A stretch of DNA of 64,000 bases from Melieria omissa (Eukaryota; Arthropoda; Insecta; Diptera; Ulidiidae): the NCBI GenBank assembly GCA_963971225.1, contig OZ020269.1, positions 41,065,264-41,129,263 of the forward strand. The letters run 5' to 3'. The number at the start of each line of letters is the position of its first letter. Positions within the stretch are counted from its first letter, which is position 1. The notes under the pieces were generated by a model. The model was not told where the DNA came from. It searched no databases and was given only the letters and a program-made list of their open reading frames with translations. The translations under genes were made by a program, and so were the position numbers. Of this stretch, positions 11,864-22,124 are shown piece by piece.

Positions 11864-12593
11864 TGTTAGGAAAATATGTTCTGTAGGATTGTTCGTCTCT
11901 CTGGATTGCGCCTCAAAATAAAACACACTTCAATTCTAAACGCAGTTAACAACCCTCAATTACTTTATTTAAAAGTTCACAATTTATAGTACAAACAGAA
12001 TCAAGTCGTCGGCCGATTTTTACGCATCGAACGTACGCTGTCAAAATTAAAGCACACAGCAGTGCATGTGATTGCCCATAACGACGACGACTGCGATAGT
12101 CGGCCGACGACCAGTCGTCCGACGATAGAACAAATTCTAATTTTGTCGCAGTCGTCGTGCGAACCAATCAGCTGTTAGCGGTGAAAATCAAAAAATAAAC
12201 AAACGAAAAATTCGGCAAAAATTTTGAGATTTGTGTTATTTTAAGGTTGCAAAGTTGTTATTGAGCCATCGAACACAACCGTGACAAATGACCGAGCAGC
12301 GAAAGAAATCGTGCCCGCACTGACAGTTGCGCTTCTGATAAGAGTTGCTGGAGCCGGTTTTGTGCTGCCGTCAAGGAATTTGGCTAATATTGCTTCCCCG
12401 AAAGTAGCAAAAGTCGTCGCCTGGACAAATCAAGTTTGCGCATTTGCCAATACGCCCGTTCCTACGCCAGATGAAAGCTCTCCGTACAAATTGGGGGTGC
12501 CAGCTAGCAGCAGCAAAAAAATCACCAGTGCCGATAGCAACAGGCGATCGAATTACAAGTAAACATTCCAGTACAACGCCCACAGCCGCCGCC

Positions 12594-13260
12594 ATGTCGC
12601 AGAACAAAGCCAAACGCATCGCCGCACAGCGCGCCGTCGACGAGTGGGTGTAGAACAACACCGCATTGGCAGCGACGGCAGCTCCGCCTGGCGGAGCGGG
12701 TGCGCTCCGAGGGACTGGAGGTGGGTGCGAGCCCACTACCTTTCAGGCGCATCAGCTGCAGCAAGGCGATCTGGACCGTTATCCAAAGCTGGACGTGGCC
12801 ATCGATGGCGCCGACGAGGTCGATCGCGATATGGTATTGATCAAGGTCGGCGGCGGCTGTCTGCTTCAGGAGAAAATAGTGGGCGCCTGCGCGAAGCAAC
12901 TTATTGTCATAGCGGACTACACCAAGAACTCGCAGCGCCCGGGGCGAACAGTACAAGAAGGGCATTCCGATCGAGGCGGTGCCCATGGCATATGTTCCAA
13001 TTAGGCAGTGCATTGCGGCCATGCATGGCGGGAAGCTGCAGCTGCGCATGGCGGTAGCCAAGGCGGGGCCGTGCGTCACGGACAATGGCAACTTCATACT
13101 CGACTGGCACTTTGAGCCGACAACGGTTTACGACTGGAAGGCGGTGAATCAAGATTTGCTGCTCATACCGGGCGTGGTCGAGACAGGTTTGTTCGTGGAT
13201 ATGGCAACGAAGGCGTATTTTGGTATGGCCGATGGCAGCGTCAAGACGCAGGAAAAGTAA
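12594..13260 (+). pseudogene. Rpi: Ribose-5-phosphate isomerase (RpiA type) pseudogene
   Basis: The parent enzyme interconverts ribose-5-phosphate and ribulose-5-phosphate in the pentose phosphate pathway, in the cytosol. The copy starts MSQNKAKRIAAQRAVDEWV, typical of animal RpiA, and reaches a plausible natural stop at 13258. The active-site phrase [12 protein letters not shown] and the following Lys (LIKVGGG) are present, as is the C-terminal [20 protein letters not shown] region. Breaks are a TAG at 12651-12653 (codon 20), loss of the N-terminal segment that normally holds the GxGSGST phosphate loop, with out-of-frame sequence in its place, and one extra G in the run 12941-12944 that shifts the frame before the C-terminal third. 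The coding part is GC-rich compared with its surroundings. No introns are visible. It cannot make a normal enzyme. Confidence 0.88.
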
Positions 13261-13450
13261 AGTGGAATACAGGGCAACGAATTTACTTTAAATACCCAGG
13301 ATAAAGTTGAACAATTTTTTCTTCTTTTTTCGTAACTATTTTTTGCTACTCACTCTTGATGGTTTTATATGTCTGTATTCGAATCTCATGTTTGTTTTGT
13401 AAACACGCTGCTTAAATAATAATAAATAAATCCTTAGCCAGGTATGTGTC

Positions 13451-13643
13451 TTAATACAAATTGCTTTTAATCGCGCGGTCCAATGAATCTCGCCAGCGGT
13501 TCTCGAGCGAGTAAGTGTTGCATTGCATCTTCAGGAGGACTTCTTGCTTCGGCAGCAGACTTTCCTTGGCGTAATTGAATAATGACAGCAGACCCTGTTT
13601 CTTGCCGCGCGAGAAATAGTTTGTGACCACATCGTGATTGTCT
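13451..13643 (-). pseudogene. Captured 3' coding fragment of an unidentified gene
   Basis: An open frame with well-composed coding sequence ends in a stop at 13451-13453: it includes NYFSRGKKQGLLSLFNYAKE and finishes SLDRAIKSNLY. At its 5' side, on the minus strand, the sequence ACGTTACAG looks like a splice acceptor, so this may be a last exon with part of its intron. It faces the Rpi copy tail to tail, 190 bp away, and both lie inside the same TIR element. I do not recognise the family. If the parent genes are neighbours in the same arrangement, the element captured one genomic segment. Confidence 0.45.
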
Positions 13644-14290
13644 GTAACGTATATACACACTCATATTCACCGCCCTCAAAGGACGACAATAACGACGTAC
13701 CCATATGCTCGTTTTCTCGACTTATCGAATTCATGTTGATTTCATTCACTCAAAATAAAAGGCAATTGTGTGTTTGCAAGAATAATTTGAACAGCTGATG
13801 CGAATATCAACGCGCTGCGAATAAATTCGGTGCGAATACATTCGGCCGACGATTTGGTTCTGTTTATACTTTTACTGTCTTTACACTTGTTGCTTATTGG
13901 ACTATTTCGTGTTTCACCTTTGCTTGCCAAAACTAAACTGTCCCCCTGCGCTGTACCCGGCTGCCGTCTTATACTTGTCGTGCAGATCGTTCTCGCACTC
14001 AATTGGACTCAAAATTTCCACTACCATCGCAAACCATCCTTGCCATAGCGAAATTATAGCAAGCCGGCCGTATTCTAAAAGTGTGTGTCTAAAAGTTTGC
14101 CCGTAAAAGGATTCTAGTGCCTCGCACAGCGACACACCGCTTTATCGTCACAATATATTTCGTGACGTAAATTTCATCGACGTAGGCAGAAAGGTGTACA
14201 CTTTTGTTGAAGATTGTGCCATTACGATGTTCACCAACCTTGCGCAGAGCACTCATGGAGAGTGCTCTGCTGAAGTTGAAGAGGTAGCAT

Positions 14291-15125
14291 CAGGCCCGTG
14301 CGCAGAATTCGTTTATGGGGGGGGTTTTGACATATGTGTATCATGTTTGGTTATGAAGTTAATAAAAAATAATAAGAAACTTTTCTTATAAATGAAGACA
14401 TTTTATTGTGTCTTGACTTGATATTCAGTTATTATATAATAAATTAACTCTGCGAGGTGTAGAAAAAAACGTCTCCAAAACTCTTTGCGGATCGACCTCG
14501 ACATCGCGATGTATATTGAGCGAGGCTAATCCGTTCAGCCGATCTTCAGACATTGTTGACCTGAGGTAAGTCTTGAGGCGACGCAATGTTGAAAAGGAGC
14601 GTTCATTCGTCGCTGTCGTTACAGGCAGAACTGCCAAAATGCGAAGCATTTGATGAACATTTGGAAACGCATCTCCATTGCACACATCGAGTGCTTCAAG
14701 CGAATTTTTAACGTTCTTTCCGGCGATGAGTTGACGCCAAAGTTTGACTTCGTCTACCCAGATGTCACGGGAATCATCCCGCAAAATTGAAGAGTATGGT
14801 TCAAACAATTCTGCATTGAAATTCTTCATTTTGTTGGGGAAGAGGCAAGCAAAGTTTGATAAAATTTTGCGGTGATTCAAAAATCGATCTTGTAAATGGG
14901 TCAGAAACAAATCAATGTATGGGATGTAAATCGTTATGCGAAAATAATCTTCAACTGAATCAGTTTGTACGTTGGAGCGTTGAGTCTGTTTTGACGCGAG
15001 CCTTGGTTTCCGCAGTTCGATGTCGTATTTTGCGCTGACTTCGCTCGCTAGTGGAAAATTATGTGGAAAAATTCTCGATGGGGGGGGGTTAGAACCCCCA
15101 AAACCCCCCCCTGCGCACGGGCCTG
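14291..15125 (-). mobile_element. hAT element remnant (835 bp)
   Basis: Perfect 8-bp duplication GGTAGCAT at 14283-14290 and 15126-15133. Ends are CAGGCCCGTGCGCAG in inverted repeat, continuing into G-runs and C-runs on the two sides (near 14326 and 15081-15112). It contains only the C-terminal part of a transposase. Confidence 0.9.
14425..14910 (-). pseudogene. hAT transposase C-terminal fragment
   Basis: The last 120 residues match the hAT C-terminal dimerisation domain: the hydrophobic LRILAVLPVTTATNERSFS phrase is followed by LRRLKTYLRSTMSEDRLNGL and a short tail. In a complete hAT enzyme this region closes the RNase H-like core and carries the final catalytic Glu upstream of it. The zinc finger, the first catalytic Asp residues and the insertion domain are absent, so this is a relic inside the 835-bp element. 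The frame is open for 161 codons. Confidence 0.85.
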
Positions 15126-15149
15126 GGTAGCATGAAAAAGGATCGACCT

Positions 15150-15442
15150 GTCTGAGGCTTCGAATGGTATTAAATGGGTCGGAGAGGTCACTTCCAACCT
15201 TGACGGAGCTGTCTCACAAGCTTTGCAGGGAAACCAAGATCAGACTATGCGACATATAGACAATCCGTTATCGCGCTATCGAATCCTGTCTTGACATCTA
15301 TAAAGAGATGGTGGGTATCGATTAGAATCTCATGGGTCTTTTCCAAGATTTGGCCTATAGTGAATATCTGGTCGACGGTGGACTTACCAGGTCTAAAGCC
15401 GCACTGATTGGGTCCAATCAGCGCCAAGGCGAGTGGTTTCAT
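15150..15442 (-). pseudogene. RTE-type reverse transcriptase fragment
   Basis: The phrase NQCGFRPGKSTVDQIFTI followed by LFIDVKTGFDS is the finger-to-palm part of a non-LTR reverse transcriptase, with the first catalytic Asp in LFID kept. It continues on the same strand from the endonuclease at 15514-16545, but in a different frame. The rest of the polymerase, including the YADD box, is not visible, so the element is 3'-truncated or broken by the hAT insertion next to it. Confidence 0.75.
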
Positions 15443-15513
15443 TCTTTCATATAATACTCTCGTCAGGACCTTATACGCGATGGCAAGTAGGCTGATACCC
15501 CTATAGTTGGCGC

Positions 15514-16545
15514 TTATTGTTGAATCACCTTTTTCAACACAGGATAAAGGGCACTGAGGTTTCCATCATTCGGCTTACAACCAGCCCACCGTTGCCGGCC
15601 TTGAACAATTCTAATGGTAGCTGGATAGCGACCCGGCTCGCGTAGCAGCCGACTACAGGGTCTTTCTATAGGTAGCATTCTTGGTAACGGGTTTCTTGGT
15701 AACGTGCGTTGGAAACCAAGGACATTTCTGCGCGCATAGATTGGGATATGTGAGTCCATAATCCGCCGATGTCGGGGAGGGGAGCGACCAAGCTGGTTGA
15801 AGAGTTCAGAGGAGTAGGCTTCGGCAATTCCTTGTAGTCTTTGCAAACTAGGCTGCGCTTTTTTCGCTGCGCAAAGACGCATATGTATGTCCGCGCCGAT
15901 GTTCGGCACTCGGAACGTACACACATCTAGAATGCTAGAAGCATGTCTTCCATCAATCACAATGTGATCAATCTGATTGAGCGTGGGTTGATCAGGGAAT
16001 AACCAAGTAGTCTTCTGAATGTCGAGGTGTTGGAATCTGGTCCTGCTAATTGCCATGGTTTGTGCCGCGGCAAAATTGATTAGCTTCAGACAGTTGTGCG
16101 AAGTGGTCACATGGAGGCTGAAGCCCGACTGCGGGACCAAATATACCTTCTTGCCCGAGCTTCGCTTAGAAGGCCTCTTTGGTCGCATCGTCCTTCTCTT
16201 CTGTCAGGGCATACACGCAAATTAGACACTATTATTAGCATTAAAGTATTTATCCAGGATGCGCATCGAGGCCAGCCGTTCGTTCAGCGGAATGAACCGG
16301 GAGAAGTGGTGGGGAAGACTCTTGCTGACAACAAATCCGCACCCAAATTCGCATTACTCCGCATGGATGCTGTAGTAGATGTCGCAGTCTGCTCGCTTGT
16401 AGCAACCTTGTCGAAAGGCATTTCCTAGACGGCGGTGATGTCAGCCTTGCATTTTATGAGGGGTTGCTCCAGTTGAATAGAGGCAACATCCCTATAGTGG
16501 GTCCAGACATTCCAGGTGCATATCCTTAAATAGCTTGTTGTGGTC
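15514..16545 (-). pseudogene. RTE-type AP-endonuclease fragment
   Basis: N-terminal half of a non-LTR retrotransposon polyprotein. Translation of 16500-16526 gives RICTWNVWT, the usual endonuclease start. Further on, GFSLHVTTSHNCLKLINFAA and FPDQPTLNQIDHIVIDGRH are the C-terminal endonuclease motifs, ending near DVCTFRVPNIGADIH where the catalytic SDH is expected but degenerate. Frameshifts separate the blocks. Together with the fragment at 15150-15442 this is one degenerate RTE-like retrotransposon, minus strand. Confidence 0.75.
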
Positions 16546-16562
16546 GTCAACGTAGTGAGTTC

Positions 16563-18371
16563 CTTTCGAAAATAAAAAAAAAATAAATTAATGAAAACAT
16601 ACTTTAAAAAGCAAATAATTGCAAGGCAGCCGGCGAGAGTTTAGTTTTCACACTCGTTAATGTCGGAAAAAGAGCGTATATAATTAACAGCTGATGAATA
16701 CCAGCACACACAGACTCTGTAGGTGAATTGCAAAAAACGCACGAAAATCTGCTTACTCTCCCAGTTTCCTATCGCTTTATCGCTGCTTCACTTTACTGTA
16801 CGCAATGATACGAATCCATGAAATCGAAACATAAAAAAATACAGTTGGAAGAAAGTTATTTAAGATCATAGTGACTTACCGAGACACAAGATAAACAATT
16901 GAGGGTTAAAATGGCCTTATATCGTTCGCGATTGTCACCGTCCGGCCGTTCTCGTTTGGGAAGATGTATACCCCATAGACACACACCCAGCGGAAGGCTC
17001 CCTGGTTGCAATGACAGTTGGTTGGTAAAGTGTTTGCTACTACAGTTAGGTAGCACAATGAGCACATAGAAGGCTTTTTGGGGCAGCATACACATTTTTT
17101 GTTGGTATTTGCTGTTATGTTAAATCCACTTTGTGAGATCCAGGAATTTTAGAAGCTTCCTGATCTCCAAAGTTGATCTGCTACTAAAGTCTTCCGGGAA
17201 GGATATTCTGAGCGACCGAAGCCTTCTTCTTGCTTAACCCAATCATGCACAATTAAAGTGTATGAGTGTTTTCCTCTGGTCCTCCCCCCACAACTGCGAC
17301 AGTGATTGTTGAAGGGTATTTACAACCACGCTGAATGATTTCCCACCGGCCAATGATCATTCTGGGAAACGAATGAATTCAAATCGAAAGGAGAGTTTCT
17401 CCTATTGGCGAGTCCGTTGTGGATAAATCGGAACAAGTACGTATGGAAATGCAGTGCGCGGGGGTAGGAGGAGATTCGATCGAGGATGTATGATGGTTCC
17501 TCCAGCACAATATACATTTTTACCTTCCGCTGTTCAGGTGGAACAACATTGGAGAAAGTTAACGGGGTCCAAACTACATCAGGGGACTGAAGCTATTTGT
17601 GGCCATTCCGCCACAGCGGGTTTCCTGCAAGTTCTTTGGGCTTGCATCAGCGAGTGCCCAAGTCAAAGATATTGTCATGGCTGATGACATGAAGCTAGGT
17701 GGCGTTACCAACATTTTTAAGATTTGTGCTTTACAGTTGGCAACGTACGTCTTCCAAAGGCTTGAAGGTTTTTCAACCTAAGCGAGTAGGATTAGCCAAT
17801 CCGACCAGAGAAAGATGTCTTCGAGATTTTCGAGCGGAAGCTGTAAAGGGTTTCCCATGGACATATTTGCGTAGCCTGGAACCTATTAAATTTGCCACTG
17901 CTTATCTCAGTAAAGTCATCGGCATTTGGGTGTGAGTGCCGTCCCCTGTTGCATTTGTCTCCTTTCTATTATTTATGTTTTAAGCCGGCTAAGTTTGTAA
18001 ATTTGTCATTTGAATTAGTACATTGGATCTAGAAGCAGTTTGTTTAATTTGCATTGTTTATGATTGTTTTAATCTGCTTATTGAGTAAGGTCTGAGGTTA
18101 AGCAGATGGTTGGTCCGTTGTTGTAGGCTAGCCAGGTAAGTCGGCAGATATTGCAGGTCTATTCCTCAACAACAATTCGTTTGCTTCTTTTTGAGAAAAT
18201 TTTTGTATCAATCAATTTGGCTGATGCAAGTGGAGCCCCCACTGGGAGGGAGGATGATGATTCGGTGAGCAGCGTCTCGCTCTGGCGAGTTCGTCCACCT
18301 CGCAGTGGCCTACGATACCCCTGTGCCGTGGCACCCAAAATAATGAGACGTTGGAGCCTCTAGCTAGGGGG
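16563..18371. other. Unassigned region
   Basis: 1.8 kb without a gene I can name. On the minus strand a Cys-rich frame (KKCVCCPKKPSMCSLCYL, about 17098 down to 16905) lies near a good splice-donor match, TCTCGGTAAGTCAC (minus strand, near 16870-16884), but in another frame of the same stretch. 17450-17940 and 18060-18370 have the mixed composition of decayed retrotransposon sequence but no motif firm enough to classify. Confidence 0.35.
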
Positions 18372-18375
18372 TTAA

Positions 18376-19101
18376 GGGGCACAACTAGTATGAAATTTTG
18401 AAAATTTCGTTTTTTGTTTTATTTCATATTTTTATAGTATAACTATCATAGAAAAAGTATACGAACGGATTTTGTCGAATTCGTAAAAGTCTCTGAGATA
18501 CAGAGCCTCAAATCCGTCTCGTTCACTACGCGGTAACACGGTTTTAAAACTTTAAACGCGTTTTTCTCAAAACTACATTTTTCAAATTTGCTGCAGCTGT
18601 AACTTGATAACAAATCATCCGATCGACTTGGGTCTTTTTTTAGCTTATTGTGTATTTGTTTCTCCATACAATGACCCTCCAGTTTAATGATAGGATGAAA
18701 AGTATAATTATGCCAGGCCAGAAACGATCAGATTTTTCTGCAAAATTTTAATTTTTTTTTCAAAAAACCGTAATTTTGTTGCATTTTATTTTTTTTTTAC
18801 AACCGAGGGTCATTGTATAGGAAATATAACCTAGTTAAGTAAAATTTTTGGTTTTTTTGATTTCAGGCACTGCGAAGGCTACAATCACTGCAGCAGTGGG
18901 AGAACGTTTTTTTTTTTAAGACTCAGGAGATGGTGGATAACTTGCTGAAAATCGAATATTTTCATTTGAAAAAATTACTTTGTATTCATTATTTATGCAT
19001 AAATATATCTGCAAAATTTTAAAACATTCGATGCAATACTTCACAAAATTCAAAATTCACAAGAATCTCCTTTTTTCAGGCGGTCAAACTAGTTGTGCCC
19101 C
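18376..19101. mobile_element. TTAA element 2 (726 bp, non-autonomous)
   Basis: TTAA at 18372-18375 and 19102-19105. The ends are GGGGCACAACTAGT in perfect inverted repeat (14 bp). The motif CTTTAAACGCGTTTTTCTC starts at 18550, 174 bp from the left end, as in element 1, although the terminal repeats differ after GGGG. No coding capacity. Confidence 0.85.
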
Positions 19102-19301
19102 TTAAGGATTTTTGGCAGTGTTAGTTTTATGTTACTACCAAAAACAGCTCCCCCTCTTCCCTGGAAAAGCGAAGGCGATAACGATGACGACTATACTTAG
19201 CACTCCGTCGTTAGCTGACGATGAACAACATACTAAAGTTGACATATCGTCATTTTTTCAGACGATGACGATATTCAGCATAATGCCGATTATCAACAAA
19301 A

Positions 19302-19333
19302 CATGAAATAATATAGAACGCGCACCTCATACA
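19302..19333 (+). other. Possible P-family terminal fragment
   Basis: CATGAAATAATATAGAACGC followed by GCACCTCATAC resembles the terminal repeat of the P-family elements below (especially the right end at 33455-33491). A similar stretch occurs at 41649-41675. No partner end was found, so this is at most a fragment. Confidence 0.3.
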
Positions 19334-19595
19334 AGCAAAAGCGTTCAATAGCCAGCTGAGCAGCCGCGGTGCTAAAATTAGTGGGTTCACTAAATTAAGT
19401 TTTGTTTTACCCTTTGTTGACCCTGTCAGATTTTTATGACAGAATACTTGTCTAAATATTTCTCATTTGTAGTGTTTTCCCCAATTTGAAGTCAATAGGA
19501 ATATCGCATGATACAACAATATACAGGTAGTTTTAATGCGACAGATAAAAACAAAATTGATAATTGGAAACAAATATTTGTTAACAAATTTTGTA

Positions 19596-19885
19596 CTGCC
19601 GCCATAGCTCAGCTGGCTAGTGCGTTGGGCCGCGAGTCAAATGCGGCGCTCGAACCTAGGTTCAAGACTCCGTTGCTGCTAACACCGAAAAAAAGAAATC
19701 AATTTTTCTTTCGGCGGCTGTTCCCTCAGCAGGAAATGGCAAACCTCTGACTCACCGTTCGGAAACGGCATAAAACTGTGGGTCCCTTCCATTCGTGTAC
19801 AAATTCCCACGCACAACACGGATGGTTGCGGGAAGCTAGGCCTTAATCTCGTAATCGGGATATCGTGCCAGTCATGTATGTATCA
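19596..19885 (+). mobile_element. tRNA-derived SINE, older copy
   Basis: Starts CTGCCGCCATAGCTCAGCTGG, an A-box-like sequence, with a B-box-like AGGTTCAAGACTCC about 50 bp later, followed by a body with GCATAAAACTGTGGGTCCC and GGTTGCGGGAAGCTAGGCC shared with three other copies (25323, 26606, 53507). It is the most divergent of the four and has no clear target duplication. It is not a functional tRNA gene. Confidence 0.75.
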
Positions 19886-20427
19886 GAGACTGGCAATGAG
19901 TACTAATAAAATTAGTATACTTAAGTCATGAGCCATACCAATTGGTTTATGTGAATACTCAACCAATTCAATAAAATACTATTACCACAGAATAAACAGT
20001 ATACAGAAGGCGCCTCTGAAATAATTTTGCGATTTCATTTCAGACGCGGGCGGGAAGCAGCAAAAATGAGGAAAATGTATATTGAACCGAGAGAGTAAGC
20101 GCAAGCGAGCGGAGAGCTGCTTTGCGATGCTCTCTTGCATTCCCGCATTCATTCGATGGATTGTTGCTTTATTCTCATTTCGACAACAACACGCAATGTT
20201 GTTGTTTTCCGCAGCAAGCCAGCTTGGCTTTACTCGGGCACATTGAAATGGTGCTTGTTTTGGCAAAGCGATCGCTCAGTCACTTTTTCCTATGCAAATT
20301 TTGCCTGTCCGCTTCTTGTTCTTGTTTGTAAAAAAGCAAGCGCAGAGCGAGCAGGTACCGGCAAATTTGTTTCTTGTCATAATCAATCGAATCTTCGAGC
20401 TAATTGATATTAAATTTTGCAAATATT

Positions 20428-20560
20428 TAGACGTGGTTGATCCAAAATAAAAATTTTTACAAATATTTTTACGAGGCTAGTTCCAAGTAAAATTATTTGT
20501 ATAAATTTTGACGTGGTTGATTCCAATTTTGCAATTGTTTTGACGTGGTTGATCCAAATT
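20428..20560 (+). repeat. Repeated GACGTGGTTGATCC motif
   Basis: GACGTGGTTGATCC(AA) or a one-base variant occurs at about 20431, 20510 and 20541, with a weaker copy near 20471. It lies between the left end of the P-type element and its transposase, where P elements carry transposase-binding sites, so a binding role is possible but inferred. Confidence 0.5.
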
Positions 20561-22124
20561 AGTTAGTTGATCCTTTCCTTGGTTATTATATTACTTTTGA
20601 TTTGGCATATTCACTGACTTTACTAGTATACGAAAAATGGATCCTGCTCCGTGTAAAAATTTATTACCCCGGGTGGGTAAAAATTTAATAAAGTCAGGGC
20701 TTGCAGCATAGCATAACATGTTGCCGAAAATCTAGACGGGATGATGAACAACTTAAGATGTTTAAATTTCCGCCCTATGACTCAGCTATGGGCCAAATTT
20801 GGCGAGAAAAATGTAGCATTAAAACTAAAGAATACAGCAAACCATTATTTATATGCGTTAATCACTTCTTAAGTTCTGACATTGGGAACAAATATTTAAA
20901 ATCTGGAGCAGTTCCTGTATTTAATTCGGAAAATGTTGAAGAAACTTATGAGTTTTCAGAGCCCGATTGTTCAACTAGAAAGAGACGAAAAAGTGAGTCC
21001 GTAGATGGGCATTGCAATAATTGCTCATCATATGCTAAATCCGTAAATTTTTACAGGAAGAAATATTACAACATTTTGGCAAAATACAGAAACATAAAAA
21101 ACCAGAAGAAATTACCAAAAAAGTCAGAAGTACTCCAACGTATCGACTCTTATAATAACGTGAGCAAAGAATCAAAAGTATTTTGTAAGCTTCTTCTAAG
21201 TTCCCGTCCTAAAGAATATACAGAAGATATAAAAGATTTGGCTCAAAATATTTATTATGTCTCGTAATCGACGTATCAATTTTTAAGAAATAAACTAAAT
21301 CTAAATTTGCCACATATCTCGACTGTTAATCGATGGGCCCCTGTAAAGTTCCTGCAGCCAGGTTTTAAGAACTCTGCTTTTGAGGTCATAAGAAAACGGT
21401 GCTTGGATTTGACCCAGAGCGAAAAGAACAACATGATTCTATTAATGGATGAAATGGCAATTAGAAAGGAATTACGATATAATCCTAAATTAGATTTAGT
21501 GGAAGGGTATAAAGAAAATGGGGTTGAAAGGACAAGCCAAATAGGAAAACAATTATGTGTTTTTATGGTCAAATCAATGTTTTCAAACTGGTCATTGGTA
21601 CTAAATTACTTTGTTTCCAAAAACGGACTCTCTGCCAATATTTTAAAAAATATAATTCTGGAAAATTAAAAAATTCTCAATAGTTTTGGCATCACAGTAA
21701 AAGTTATAACTTGTGACCAAGGGTCTTCCAATAGGAAGTGCTTTTCGGATATGGGTGTAACTTTGGAAAGGCCTTTTTTCATGTATAATGATGGAAAAGT
21801 ATTCTGCATATATGATTTCCCGCACCTTGTTAAATCACTGAGAAATGGCTGGCTCAAATGCGACTTAGCTACACCAAATGGAATTGCTAGTTTTAGGGTT
21901 GTTCAAAAACTTTTCGAAATGGAACTTAAGTCAACAACAAAAATGTGTCCTAAACTAACCAGCCAACACATTTTTCCAAATTCTTTCGAGAAAATGAAAG
22001 TAAAACTGGCAACCCAAATTTTCAGCAGGACTGTTCAAGCTGCTATTAGGACAAATGCTGAAACTGTAGGTTTCAAAAGTTGCTCTAAAGAATTGGCTTT
22101 ATCTACGGCCAGCTTTATAGAAAA

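Larger units (their letters stand above)
11989..13862. mobile_element. TIR element carrying captured gene fragments
   Basis: Sits inside the solo LTR; the two LTR halves abut it with an apparent TTTATA duplication (11983-11988 and 13863-13868). The ends form an imperfect inverted repeat of about 27 bp around AACAGAAYCAARTCGTCGG. The motif TCGTCGGCCGA recurs internally at about 12098 in inverse orientation. Between the ends lie a broken ribose-5-phosphate isomerase copy and, facing it, a coding fragment of another gene. There is no transposase. I infer a gene-capturing (Pack-type) non-autonomous DNA transposon; the exact ends and duplication length are not fixed. Confidence 0.55.
11864..14152. 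repeat. Decayed solo LTR, split by an insertion
   Basis: 11864-11988 and 13863-14152 together align with the LTRs at 36987-37372 and 41262-41647. Both start TGTTA, share CTCTCTGGATTGCG and the ACTTTATTT phrase, continue with TGTCTTTACACTT and CCCGGCTGCC, and end TATCGTCACA against TATCGTTACA. No retrotransposon body is adjacent, so it is a solo LTR. No matching target duplication is visible at its outer edges. Confidence 0.65.

Noticed and set aside
12594..13260. A functional ribose-5-phosphate isomerase gene
   Set aside because: Stop at codon 20, frameshift at 12941-12944 and missing phosphate loop.
19596..19680. A tRNA gene
   Set aside because: The A- and B-box matches belong to a repeated family with a common non-tRNA body and poor cloverleaf potential; it is a SINE.
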